This document shows, piece by piece, positions 18,849-27,501 of a stretch of 64,000 bases of DNA. The position numbers and the translations under genes were made by a program. How positions within the stretch are numbered: the stretch's first letter is position 1; the number at the start of each line of letters is the position of its first letter. The DNA comes from Shinella sp. WSJ-2 (GTDB taxonomy: Bacteria > Pseudomonadota > Alphaproteobacteria > Rhizobiales > Rhizobiaceae). The stretch is taken from assembly GCF_003432075.1 (NCBI RefSeq), contig NZ_QWBU01000003.1, forward strand, positions 372,001-436,000, given 5' to 3'. The notes under the pieces were generated by a model that saw only the letters and a list, made by a program, of their open reading frames with translations, did no database searches and was not told the DNA's origin.

Positions 18849-21194
18849 TCAAGCCGCCAAATGCAGCGCCGCCAGCCGTTCGCGGTCGGGAATGCGCACG
18901 GAGATGATCGTGCCCTTGCCCTCGATGGAGTGGATGCGCATCGCGCCGCCGTGCAGATGCGCCAGCGAGCGTGAAATGGCAAGGCCGAGGCCGGAGCCGC
19001 CCTTGCTCTTGGCATATTGGCTCTGCACCTGCTCGAAGGGCTGCCCGATCTTCTGGAGGGCGGACTTCGGGATGCCGATGCCGCTGTCGGCGATGGTGAG
19101 CGTCACCGCGCCGTCCACCTTGCGCGCCCGCACGATGACCTTGCCGCCTTCGTTGGTGAACTTCATGGCGTTGGACAAGAGGTTCAGCAGGATCTGCTTC
19201 ATCGCGCGGCGGTCCGCCACGGTCATGAGACGCGCCGGGCAGGTCTCCTGCACCTCGATATGCTTTTTCTCCGCCTGCAGCATGGTGAGACGCATCGTCT
19301 CCTCAATCAGCGGCGCGAGATCGATCGTCTCGCAGCTGATGCGCATATGGCCGGCCTCGATCTTCGACATGTCGAGAATATCGCTGATGACGTTGAGCAG
19401 ATGCTTGCCGCTCTCGTGAATGTCGCGCGAATATTCGCGATACTTGTCCGAGCCGATCGGGCCGAACATCTGGTTCTGCAGGATTTCGGAAAAGCCCAGG
19501 ATGGCGTTGAGCGGCGTGCGCAGCTCATGCGACATGTTGGCGAGGAATTCCGACTTGGCGCGATTGGCCGCCTCGGCGCGTTCCTTCTCCGCCTGGTAGT
19601 TGGCGATGGCGACGGACAGCTCCGATTTCTGCCGTTCCAGCTTGGCGCGCGACGCCGAGAGATCGCCGATGGTCGCCATCAGGCGGCGCTCGGATTCGCG
19701 CAGGCGCACCTGATGGCGCTTCATCATGGTGATGTCCGTGCCGACGGAGACGAGGCCGCCGTCGCGAGTGCGCCGCTCGTTGATCTGCAGCCAGCGCTCG
19801 TCGGCAAGCTGCACTTCGCTCGTCTGCGAGGCACCGGTGCCGTCGGCATCCGCAATGCGCCGCTCGATGACTGGACGTGCCGCCGCGGCATAGACCGCTG
19901 CACGCTCGGTGCCGGGCACCAGCACGTCATCCGGCAACCCATAGGCCTGCTGATAGTGCGCATTGCACATGACGAGCCGGTCGCTCTTGTCCCAGAGCAC
20001 GAAGGCCTCCGACGTACATTCGATGGCGTCGGCAAGGCGCTGGTCGGCTTCCTGGTAGCGCTGGGCGAGCCTGTGCTGCTCGGTCACGTCCATGGCGATG
20101 CCGATCATGTGCGTGCGACCGGAAGACATGCGGATTAGCTGGGCACGGGCACGCAGCCAAACGTAATGTCCTTCCGCGTGACGCATGCGAAAAACCTGAT
20201 CGACCTGCTTGGCTTCACCACGGGCAACGGCACGGGCCACCTGGTAGATGCCGTCGTCGTCGGGATGCATCAGGCGCGCGGCATCGCCGAAGGAGAGCAC
20301 GCTGTCGCGTGGCGGCATGCCGAGCATTTCATACATGGAGCGCGACCAGAACAGACGCCGGTTCGACAGATCGAAATCCCAAAGGCCGCTTCGGCCGCGG
20401 GCAAGTGCCGTTTCGACCCGCAGGTTGGATTCCGCGAAGATCGCATCGGCGTCGCGCGCACGCTTTGCCTGGATGTAATAGGCGTACAGGATGACAAGCA
20501 GGATTGCTGAGATGCCGGCAAAGAGCGTGACGTTCAGCGCCACCTCATCGCGCCAGAACAGCGCGACCTGGCCGAGCGGATTGGCGACGATGATGAAGCC
20601 GCCCTTGCGGGGCATCTGCACGAGCGAAGCGTAATAATCCTGCCCGTCGATACGGGTGCGGAACACGCCGTCCGGATCGCCGAAATACTGCTTGGCCGCA
20701 ATCTCAGGCGAGAAACGCGCAAGCGACTGACCGACATAACGTGCTGCCGCGAGCGAGGCGCCGAAAATCTGCCCCTTCTCCGCAACGAAGAGCACGAGCC
20801 CGCCGGGCTGCATGCGGTCCTGCGGCAGGTTGAGCGACAGAGCAGCCTCGACCGCCATGCGGTCGGATTCCGCGAGGCTTTCGGCCAGGGGACCGGAGAA
20901 CACCGCGCCGACGGCAAGCGCCGTCAGCGAGGTTGCGTCCTTGACGTTCGCGTCCATCCGGTCGTGCTCGACCATGATGCCGACCATGCGCGAGATGGCC
21001 ACCACGAACAGGAAAGCGATGATCAGGATCGGTATCGACCGTTTCAGCACGGGCTCAGCCCGTGTCAAATGCCGTCCGGCAGGTCCGGCGAAAATCTTCG
21101 CCTGTCCCGTCAGCTCATTTTCCCAGGCCGCAAATCCCGGGAATCTGAGACGAGTCCACCCGCCGGATGCGCGTCCTCGTTGCGCGTCCGCCAT
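18849..21194 (-). CDS. pleC: PAS-domain sensor histidine kinase/phosphatase, PleC-like
   Basis: This protein of about 781 residues has two membrane helices (about 52-70 and 220-242) around a periplasmic region, two PAS domains (about 255-375 and 388-490), a short coiled coil (ESERRLMATIGDLSASRAKLERQKSELS) and a HisKA/HATPase core. The phosphoacceptor box is NMSHELRTPLNAILGFSEI with His556, and FGPIG shortly after it is characteristic of PleC/DivJ-type cell-cycle kinases. The ATPase has NLLSNAMKFT, IADSGIGIP and GSGLGLAISRS. In alphaproteobacteria PleC acts on DivK and PleD to set polarity and division asymmetry. It lies beside glnE and pepN, as I recall for S. meliloti pleC. An in-frame TTG at 21203 would add three residues. 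Confidence 0.75.
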   Translation of the reverse strand: MADAQRGRASGGWTRLRFPGFAAWENELTGQAKIFAGPAGRHLTRAEPVLKRSIPILIIAFLFVVAISRMVGIMVEHDRMDANVKDATSLTALAVGAVFSGPLAESLAESDRMAVEAALSLNLPQDRMQPGGLVLFVAEKGQIFGASLAAARYVGQSLARFSPEIAAKQYFGDPDGVFRTRIDGQDYYASLVQMPRKGGFIIVANPLGQVALFWRDEVALNVTLFAGISAILLVILYAYYIQAKRARDADAIFAESNLRVETALARGRSGLWDFDLSNRRLFWSRSMYEMLGMPPRDSVLSFGDAARLMHPDDDGIYQVARAVARGEAKQVDQVFRMRHAEGHYVWLRARAQLIRMSSGRTHMIGIAMDVTEQHRLAQRYQEADQRLADAIECTSEAFVLWDKSDRLVMCNAHYQQAYGLPDDVLVPGTERAAVYAAAARPVIERRIADADGTGASQTSEVQLADERWLQINERRTRDGGLVSVGTDITMMKRHQVRLRESERRLMATIGDLSASRAKLERQKSELSVAIANYQAEKERAEAANRAKSEFLANMSHELRTPLNAILGFSEILQNQMFGPIGSDKYREYSRDIHESGKHLLNVISDILDMSKIEAGHMRISCETIDLAPLIEETMRLTMLQAEKKHIEVQETCPARLMTVADRRAMKQILLNLLSNAMKFTNEGGKVIVRARKVDGAVTLTIADSGIGIPKSALQKIGQPFEQVQSQYAKSKGGSGLGLAISRSLAHLHGGAMRIHSIEGKGTIISVRIPDRERLAALHLAA

Positions 21195-21342
21195 AGTCTT
21201 CAAACCTTGTAACCCTCTCGTGATTCGGCGCGCCGCTCGCCCGAATCTGCCCTAATGAATCAATTGTGATTCGGCTTGTCCAGAGCAAAAGGTAAAAGTT
21301 TGTTAACCATATCTCGCTGATGGAAACTTGTATGCGGAAACG

Positions 21343-21364
21343 AAAACGGGCGCAGAAGCGCCCG
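21343..21364 (-). terminator. Rho-independent terminator of pepN
   Basis: Read on the minus strand, CGGGCGC and GCGCCCG form a 7-bp stem around TTCT and are followed by TTTTCG. It lies just after the pepN stop (21387) and before pleC, so pepN and pleC are probably separate transcripts. Confidence 0.7.
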
Positions 21365-21386
21365 AAATCATTCAATTTTTGACATT

Positions 21387-24035
21387 TCAACCCTTGAGCA
21401 TACGCTCCACGATATCAGAAACATCGGAAGAGAGTTTTTCACCGGCCGCGATCGCGCGCAGCGCATTGCGCGCGTGATCCGAGCGGCTTTCTTCCAGCGC
21501 ACGCCATGAGCGCATGGACGTGAGGATGCGGGCGGCCAGCTGCGGGTTCTTTGGGTCGATCTCGAGGATCTGATCTGCGAGGAAGCGGTAGCCTGCGCCA
21601 TCCGCGCGATTGAAGCCGGTCGGGTTGGAGAAGGCGAAGGTGCCAACGAGCGCTCGCACGCGGTTCGGGTTCGCCTTGTTGAAATGCGGGCTCGCCATCA
21701 GCGCCTTGACGCGTTCCAGCGCGCCGTCGCCCGGAATGGTCGACTGGATGGAGAACCACTTGTCAATAACGAGCGCATTGTCGGCAAACCGGGCGCGGAA
21801 GGCTTCGAGCGCCTCGGCTGTCTCAGGCGCATCCGGAAAACGGTGCGCCAGTACGGTAAGCGCGGCACTGAGATCCGTCATGTTGTCGGCGGCCTTGAAG
21901 GCGGCTGCCGCACGGGCGGGTCCCCCATCGGACACGGCGAGGTAGGCAAGGGCCGCATTGCGCAGCGCGCGCTTTCCGGCGCTCGCCGCATCCGGCGTGA
22001 AGGCGCCCTTGGTGCCGTGGTTTTCGAAGAGTGCCGCGAAGACGGCGGGGTTGCGGTTGGCGACGAAGGCCAGCACGGCCTCACGCCCGGCGCGGATGGC
22101 GTCCGGATCGTTGTTGCTGCCGAGTTCGCGAGCGATGTCCGATTCGGAGGGCAGGGCCAGCGCCTGCGCGCGGAAGGCCGGCTCCAGCGATTCATCACCG
22201 GCAATGGCGATCAGGGTGTCGACAAGCACCACGTTGGTTTCGACCGCTTCGCCGGCGCGTGCCTTGCGGGCGGCGTCCACGAGGTTGGGCAGGGCCAGAT
22301 CGTTCAGTGCCTGCCAGCGAGAGAAGAGGTCGCTGTCGTTGCCGGCGATCTGGGCGAGATCATCGGGCGCCTGCTCGAAATGCAGATTGATCGGCGCCGA
22401 GAAGCTGCGGTTCAGCGACACGACCGGGCGCGCGGTGATACCCGAGAAGGTCACCGTTTGGCGGCGTTCCTTCAGGTGCAGCACATCGCCAGAAATGTCG
22501 GCGCCGCTGACGGCGCTTGGCTTTGCTTCCGATCCATCGGCGAGGATCAGGCCGAAGCGCAGCGGAATGTGCATCGGCTCCTTCGTGCCCTGGCCGGGTG
22601 TCGGCGGGATCATCTGTTCCAGCGACAGCGTGAATTCACCCTTGGCCTGATCGTAGCTGGAGGAAACGCTGACGAGCGGCGTGCCGGCCTGATGATACCA
22701 TAGCGAGAACTGGCTGAGGTCGATGCTATTCGCATCCTCGAAGCATTTCACGAAATCTTCGATCGTCGCGGCATCGCCGTCGTGACGTTCGAAATAGAGG
22801 TCCATGCCCTTTTTGAAGCCGTCCTTGCCGACGATGGTCGCGATCATGCGCGTCACCTCGGAGCCTTTTTCATAGACGGTCGTCGTGTAGAAGTTGTTGA
22901 TTTCGCGGTATTTCGTCGGGCGAACCGGATGGGCCAGCGGACCGGCATCCTCCGGGAACTGCTCCGACTTCAGGTGCCGTACCTCGGCGATGCGCTTGAC
23001 CGAGCGCGAGCGCTGGTCGGCGGAGAATTCGTGGTCACGATAGACCGTCAGGCCTTCCTTCAGGCACAGCTGGAACCAGTCGCGGCAGGTGACGCGGTTG
23101 CCGGTCCAGTTGTGGAAATATTCGTGGGCGATGATCGCCTCGATATTGGCATAGTCCTGGTCGGTCGCGGTTTCCGGGTCCGCCAGCACGTATTTGTCGT
23201 TGAAGACGTTGAGCCCCTTGTTCTCCATGGCGCCCATGTTGAAATCGGAGACGGCGACGATCATGAAGATGTCGAGGTCGTATTCGCGGCCGAACACCTC
23301 CTCGTCCCACTTCATCGAGCGTTTCAGCGCGTCCATCGCGTAAGCCGCGCGCGCTTCCTTGCCGTGCTCAACATAAATCTTCAGCGTGACCTCACGCTCA
23401 GACATGGTCGTGAATTTGTCTTCCACGACGCCGAGATCGCCGGCGACCAGCGCAAAGAGATAAGACGGCTTGGGATGCGGGTCGAACCAGGCCGCGAAGT
23501 GCTTGCCTTCGGTATAGCCGGCGCCGCCGAGGAAATTGCCGTTGGAGAGGAGAAGCGGGCAGCTCGCCTTGTCGGCGATGATGTTGACCGTATAGACGGC
23601 CAGAACGTCCGGCCGGTCGGGGAAATAGGTGATGCGGCGGAAGCCCTCAGCCTCGCACTGCGTGCAGTAGATGCCGTTCGAACGATAGAGGCCCATCAGC
23701 TGGGTGTTCGCTTCGGGATTGATCATCGTGGTGATCGTGATCTCGAAGGGTTCGGTTGCCGGCAGGTCGCGGATGGTCAGACTGTCGGGCGTCGCGTCGT
23801 AGCGCGCCGCGTCCATTTCGATCTGGTCGAAAAGCAGGCCGGTCATGACGAGTTCGTCGCCGTCCAGTACCAGCGGTGCGCTCGCATCGACGCCTTCGCG
23901 GCGATGGAAGATGAGGCGCGCTTCGATCTTGGTTTCCGTTGGGTCCAGTTCGAAGGTCAGATCGACACGCTCGAGAACGAAGTCAGTCTGGCGATAGTCC
24001 GCCAGGTGGATGATCTGGCCGTTCTCTGTCCGCAT
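21387..24035 (-). CDS. pepN: Aminopeptidase N
   Basis: This M1-family zinc aminopeptidase of 882 residues is close to the length of the Escherichia coli enzyme (870). The zinc site is HEYFHNWTGNR (His304, His308) with Glu327 in LKEGLTVYRD, and the substrate-anchoring GAMEN motif is at 268-272. The C-terminal helical domain is complete. It removes N-terminal residues from peptides in the cytoplasm. I chose the ATG at 24035 (MRTENGQIIHLADYRQ) because a GCAGGA site precedes it. The frame runs 16 residues further upstream without homology-like sequence. It is monocistronic by its own terminator. Confidence 0.94.
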   Translation of the reverse strand: MRTENGQIIHLADYRQTDFVLERVDLTFELDPTETKIEARLIFHRREGVDASAPLVLDGDELVMTGLLFDQIEMDAARYDATPDSLTIRDLPATEPFEITITTMINPEANTQLMGLYRSNGIYCTQCEAEGFRRITYFPDRPDVLAVYTVNIIADKASCPLLLSNGNFLGGAGYTEGKHFAAWFDPHPKPSYLFALVAGDLGVVEDKFTTMSEREVTLKIYVEHGKEARAAYAMDALKRSMKWDEEVFGREYDLDIFMIVAVSDFNMGAMENKGLNVFNDKYVLADPETATDQDYANIEAIIAHEYFHNWTGNRVTCRDWFQLCLKEGLTVYRDHEFSADQRSRSVKRIAEVRHLKSEQFPEDAGPLAHPVRPTKYREINNFYTTTVYEKGSEVTRMIATIVGKDGFKKGMDLYFERHDGDAATIEDFVKCFEDANSIDLSQFSLWYHQAGTPLVSVSSSYDQAKGEFTLSLEQMIPPTPGQGTKEPMHIPLRFGLILADGSEAKPSAVSGADISGDVLHLKERRQTVTFSGITARPVVSLNRSFSAPINLHFEQAPDDLAQIAGNDSDLFSRWQALNDLALPNLVDAARKARAGEAVETNVVLVDTLIAIAGDESLEPAFRAQALALPSESDIARELGSNNDPDAIRAGREAVLAFVANRNPAVFAALFENHGTKGAFTPDAASAGKRALRNAALAYLAVSDGGPARAAAAFKAADNMTDLSAALTVLAHRFPDAPETAEALEAFRARFADNALVIDKWFSIQSTIPGDGALERVKALMASPHFNKANPNRVRALVGTFAFSNPTGFNRADGAGYRFLADQILEIDPKNPQLAARILTSMRSWRALEESRSDHARNALRAIAAGEKLSSDVSDIVERMLKG

Positions 24036-24333
24036 GGATATGTCCTGCTCTATGCCGCCGCAGGCTGTCCCGTTTCCGTACACGTGACACCTGTAAAAAG
24101 CGGTCTGTCCCCAAATTCCGCGAAAAGATATGCTTATTCGCTTAACATCTCATTTCCATGGATCCCCCATTCACAACTTTGTGCCGGGCCTTAGTCGATC
24201 AAAAGAATGTTCGTCGCATCACGAGAATTGATCCCATCTGCCGGCCAATCCCGCTAGACTTGCCATGGTCTCAATCGGTTCTCCGATCTCTTCAACGCCT
24301 GATGCCACGGCCTTCTGGCCGTGACGAGTTCCC

Positions 24334-25272
24334 ATGGATATGCAGTCTTCCGATCCCATGAAGGGGATTTTTCTCAAAGTCGCCTCGGTGGTGGTCTTTC
24401 TGTGCATGTCGACGCTCATCAAGGCGGCCGGCAAGGATCTACCGGCAGGCCAGATCACCTTCCTCCGCTCCGCCTTCGCCATGGTGCCGATCCTGGCTTT
24501 TCTTGCCGCCCACGGCCAGTTACGGGATGCCTTCCGCACCAATGATATCTTCGGTCATTTCAAGCGCGGGTTCGTCGGCATCCTTTCGATGGGCTTCGGC
24601 TTCTACGGCCTTATCCATCTGCCGCTGCCGGAATCGATCGCGCTCGGTTACGCCCTGCCGCTGGTGACCGTCGTCATCGCCGCCATCTTCCTCAAGGAGC
24701 GCGTCGGCATCTATCGCTGGACGGCGGTGCTGGTCGGTCTTGCCGGTGTCGGAATCATCAGCTGGCCGCGGCTCACGCTGTTTCGCGACGGTGGGTTCGG
24801 CTCCTCCGAGGCGATGGGCGCGCTGGCTATGCTGGCCTTCGCCGTGCTCGGCTCCTGCGCTATGGTTCTGGTGCGGAAGCTCGTGCAGACCGAGCGAACG
24901 CCGACCATCGTGCTCTATTTCTCGCTCTTCGCCTCGATCTTTTCGCTTGCGACGCTGCCCTTGGGCTGGATCGCGCTCAGCTGGCCGTCGCTCGGCCTGA
25001 TGGCGCTGGCCGGTTTTTGCGGCGGCATCGCGCAGCTACTGCTCACCTCGAGCTATCGCTACGCCGACGTCTCCACAATTGCACCCTTCGAATATACCTC
25101 AATCGTGCTCGGCCTCATCATCGGTTATTTCCTGTTTGGCGACGTGCCGACCGGGGCCATGCTTATCGGCACCGCCATTGTCGTCAGCGCCGGCATCTTC
25201 GTGATTTTCCGCGAACATCGCCTGGATTTGAAACGCCGCGCCGAACTGCGCCACAAGCTGCCTCAGGGCTGA
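24334..25272 (+). CDS. DMT-superfamily (EamA) transporter
   Basis: This 312-residue protein has about ten hydrophobic helices arranged as two EamA repeats, with the first repeat ending near ERVGIYRWTAVLVGLAGVGIISW and the second ending near FLFGDVPTGAMLIGTAIVVSAGIFV. The family exports metabolites or amino acids, but the substrate cannot be read from sequence. Two start codons are possible (24334 and 24340), and the ribosome site (ACGAG) is weak. It is divergent from pepN across 298 bases. Its last 10 bases overlap the 3' end of the convergent MFS gene, so the two messages would be antisense at their ends. Confidence 0.82.
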   Translation: MDMQSSDPMKGIFLKVASVVVFLCMSTLIKAAGKDLPAGQITFLRSAFAMVPILAFLAAHGQLRDAFRTNDIFGHFKRGFVGILSMGFGFYGLIHLPLPESIALGYALPLVTVVIAAIFLKERVGIYRWTAVLVGLAGVGIISWPRLTLFRDGGFGSSEAMGALAMLAFAVLGSCAMVLVRKLVQTERTPTIVLYFSLFASIFSLATLPLGWIALSWPSLGLMALAGFCGGIAQLLLTSSYRYADVSTIAPFEYTSIVLGLIIGYFLFGDVPTGAMLIGTAIVVSAGIFVIFREHRLDLKRRAELRHKLPQG

Positions 25273-26549
25273 CGCCATTCCGGTGTTGTCGTGTCTTCGA
25301 CGCGCTCTTCGCTTACCGCATCGGGCTGCAACGCCGCAGCCGCGGCGTCGGCGCCGAGCGGCTGGGCGGCCATGGCCTGAAAATCCGTCTTGCTGACCAG
25401 CCCGTCATTGGCCTCGCGCTGGCTGATGCGCCAGGCGGCATAGGCGCCGTAGAGTGCGAAATAAATGGCAAGAACCACGAAGAGCGAACCGGGGCCGAAA
25501 CGGTCCATGATCGGGCCGACGACGATCGGGCCGGAAATGGTGCCGACGCCATAGACGATCATCATCCCGGAGGAAACCTCGACATATTCGTCCGGCTGCG
25601 CGCGGTCGTTGGCATGGGCCACGTTCAGCGCATAGATCGGGAAGATGACGGAACCGACGAAGGCGGCGGCGACATAAAGCACGACCGGCGGACCGCCGGC
25701 GACGAGGGCCATGGCGAGGCACGAGACCGTGCCGACGATGCCGCAGACAACCATGACGAGGCGTCGGTCCATGCGGTCGGAGGCGCGGCCGATCGGTATT
25801 TGCGAGATGGCACTGCCGATGAGCACGGAGGCGAGAAGCGTCGCGCCCTCAGCGGTGGAAAGGCCTGTGCGCTGGGTGAAGACGCCGCCGAGATTGAGCC
25901 AAGCCCCGGAAAGCGCCCCCGCCAGGAACGCACCGACCACCGCCACGGGCGAACGCCGGTAGAGGGCGGGCACGTTGAAGCGTGCCTGCGTTGGCGGTGC
26001 GGGCAGCGGCGAAGAGGTCAGCGCCGTCGGCATGAGGGCGATCGAGAAGATGATGCCGCAGACGATGAAGAGCGAGGTGTTGGAAGGGTCGCCGAGCGGC
26101 ACGAGATATTGCCCGCCGATCGTGCCGACCATCGTCGTAATGAGATAGATGGAGAAGACCGAGCCGCGGTTCTCGTTGGTCACGCGTTCGTTGAGCCAGC
26201 TTTCGATGATGAGATAGCTGCCGGAAATGGCAAAGCCCGAGATTGCCCGGAACAGCATCCAGGCCCGCCAGTCGACGACGACGGCGCAGAGCAGGATGCC
26301 GACGGACAGCAGCGTGATCAGCGCCACGAAGACGCGCACATGGCCGACGAGCAGCACGAATTTCGGCGTCACTATACAGGAGAGGGTGAAGCCGATCGTA
26401 TAGCCCGTCGCGATCATCGAGATCGTCTGCGTCGACCAGCCCTCGGCCACGGCGCGCACCGGCACGACATAGCTCTGCAGCCCGAAGGCCACCATCATCA
26501 GCAGCGTGGACAGCATGAGGCTGAAAATGGAGACAAGGGTCGCCAGCAT
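25263..26549 (-). CDS. MFS transporter (YcaD/UMF-type, 12 helices)
   Basis: This 428-residue protein begins MLATLVSIFSLMLSTLLMMV and has twelve predicted helices, with the MFS loop signatures GRASDRMDRRLVMVV between helices 8 and 9 and SWLNERVTNENRGSVFSIY near helix 4. A hydrophilic tail of about 55 residues follows the last helix (REANDGLVSKTDFQAM onward). I chose the ATG at 26549 because CGGAG precedes it and helix 1 starts there. The frame stays open to 26834, but that part overlaps the palindromic element and reads as non-coding. The substrate is unknown. Confidence 0.8.
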   Translation of the reverse strand: MLATLVSIFSLMLSTLLMMVAFGLQSYVVPVRAVAEGWSTQTISMIATGYTIGFTLSCIVTPKFVLLVGHVRVFVALITLLSVGILLCAVVVDWRAWMLFRAISGFAISGSYLIIESWLNERVTNENRGSVFSIYLITTMVGTIGGQYLVPLGDPSNTSLFIVCGIIFSIALMPTALTSSPLPAPPTQARFNVPALYRRSPVAVVGAFLAGALSGAWLNLGGVFTQRTGLSTAEGATLLASVLIGSAISQIPIGRASDRMDRRLVMVVCGIVGTVSCLAMALVAGGPPVVLYVAAAFVGSVIFPIYALNVAHANDRAQPDEYVEVSSGMMIVYGVGTISGPIVVGPIMDRFGPGSLFVVLAIYFALYGAYAAWRISQREANDGLVSKTDFQAMAAQPLGADAAAAALQPDAVSEERVEDTTTPEWRQP

Positions 26550-26917
26550 GGGAGCTCCGGGAAGAGGGCATTCGGTTGTCGAATGTCGCTCTATTGCGGG
26601 AACCGTGCGCTGTCCACAGCGACAGCGGCTGGCGTAATCCAAGAAGAATTTCGGAAGATCCGGAAGTTCCCGGAAAGGTTGCGCTATGACGGCGTGTCCG
26701 GTGCATACCCGGCATAAAGAAAGGAGGTGAGACGTTTGAAAATCCGGCTTACGCTGACGATCAGGTTCAGAGGTTGGCGCTTCACCCTGACGATCAGCCA
26801 AGAAACGGAGATCGGGCTTCGGCCCGGTCTCCACCGGAGGAAAGGCGTCTCACCTCCTCACGATGAAGATCATACCACGGCGCGCACCGTGGTCAAAGCC
26901 TGCTCAGTTGGGCCCGC
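26550..26917. other. Intergenic region upstream of MFS gene
   Basis: Besides the palindromic element, this 368-base gap has a 7-bp hairpin ACCACGG/CCGTGGT at 26874-26893, between the small gene and the palindrome, which could end the small-gene transcript. A 12-base tandem duplication (GCTCAGTTGGGC at 26902 and 26916) includes the small gene's stop codon. The 170 bases between the palindrome and the MFS start show no convincing gene or promoter. Confidence 0.5.
26722..26858. other. 137-bp palindromic element, candidate structured RNA or mini-transposable repeat
   Basis: AGGAGGTGAGACG (26722-26734) and CGTCTCACCTCCT (26846-26858) are a perfect 13-bp inverted repeat. Inside lie two near copies of CTGACGATCAG (about 26753 and 26786) whose flanks can pair with each other (GCTGA/TCAGC and TCAGG/CCTGA). 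There is also a 10-bp hairpin with a TTCG loop (GAGATCGGGC/GCCCGGTCTC, 26808-26831). The three stems would form a three-way junction on either strand. No target-site duplication is seen. On the plus strand AAGGAGGTGA is a full Shine-Dalgarno match 8 bases before a TTG, but the frame that follows runs antisense over two small genes. On the minus strand the outer stem ends in a TTTCTTT tract ahead of the MFS gene. Confidence 0.45.
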
Positions 26918-27061
26918 TCAGTTGGGCAGGAAGGCCTTGAGCGGATCGCGGCGCTGGGCGGCATCGCGCGGCAGCGAGGCCAGCACGGAATATTCCCGGG
27001 CGGCGTTCACGGCGGCGCGGATGTCGGCAATGTCCGAAATCAGCTTGCGAAAGGCGGCCAT
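26918..27061 (-). CDS. Very small hypothetical protein (47 residues)
   Basis: This peptide begins MAAFRKLISDIADIRAAVNA and ends DPLKAFLPN. It has an amphipathic helix of about 30 residues and no membrane segment. The ribosome site CAGGAG sits 6 bases before the ATG at 27061, which is the main evidence that it is translated. Short basic helical proteins of this kind are common in rhizobia, and some belong to the DUF1127/YjiS class, but the conserved C-terminal motif of that class is not obvious here. It is followed by a hairpin at 26874-26893. Confidence 0.55.
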   Translation of the reverse strand: MAAFRKLISDIADIRAAVNAAREYSVLASLPRDAAQRRDPLKAFLPN

Positions 27062-27116
27062 GGTGTGCTCCTGGGTTGGTCGGTGTTGCAAGGGCGCGTT
27101 CGCGCCCTCGGTCCGC

Positions 27117-27290
27117 TCAGCGCTGGATGAAGTCGCTGTAGAGCTGAACGGGACGGATGATGCGGGCGAAGCCGGTGGCCGTGAGTTGCTCATTGGCCGG
27201 AGCGGCGACACCGAACCCGTGGCCGGCGCGGCGGCCGGTGTGGCGGAGCGTCTCGAAGCTCGAATGAATGGGCCGAAAGCGGGCGGTCAT
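27117..27290 (-). CDS. Very small hypothetical protein (57 residues)
   Basis: This peptide begins MTARFRPIHSSFETLRHTGR and ends RIIRPVQLYSDFIQR. It is strongly basic with no signal or membrane segment. AAGGAA lies 7 bases before the ATG at 27290. It is 55 bases upstream of the 47-residue gene on the same strand, so the two probably share a transcript starting in the AT-rich region 27300-27480. That region contains CGCATTGCA twice (minus strand), which could be a regulator site. No function is recognised. Confidence 0.5.
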   Translation of the reverse strand: MTARFRPIHSSFETLRHTGRRAGHGFGVAAPANEQLTATGFARIIRPVQLYSDFIQR

Positions 27291-27501
27291 GGGTCGTTTC
27301 CTTAAATCCTGTCCTCCCGTGTTGATATATTGCGCCGCAACATGATTTTTGCAATGCGACATTCTGCCCGGCAGATATGTGCAATGCGCATGGCTGTTGA
27401 AACTTTTTGTTCACACTGAAGGCAGATTTGTGCCGAATCCGCAGGTCCTTCGATTGGTCGCTGATTCAAGTCTTTGAAAATATTGAATGCATGTCGTCGG
27501 C

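Noticed and set aside
24036-24333. Possible small gene between pepN and the DMT transporter
   Set aside because: I found no frame with a convincing ribosome site in this 298-base gap; it is best read as a divergent promoter region.
26550-26834. A 95-residue N-terminal extension of the 25.3 kb MFS transporter
   Set aside because: The extension crosses the palindromic element, has no membrane helix, and the ATG at 26549 has its own ribosome site right before helix 1.
26727-27305. Plus-strand frame of 192 codons beginning inside the palindromic element
   Set aside because: It has a fine ribosome site, but it runs antisense through two small genes with their own ribosome sites. Only the first 20 residues look patterned. 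I keep the element as a finding but do not call the frame a gene.
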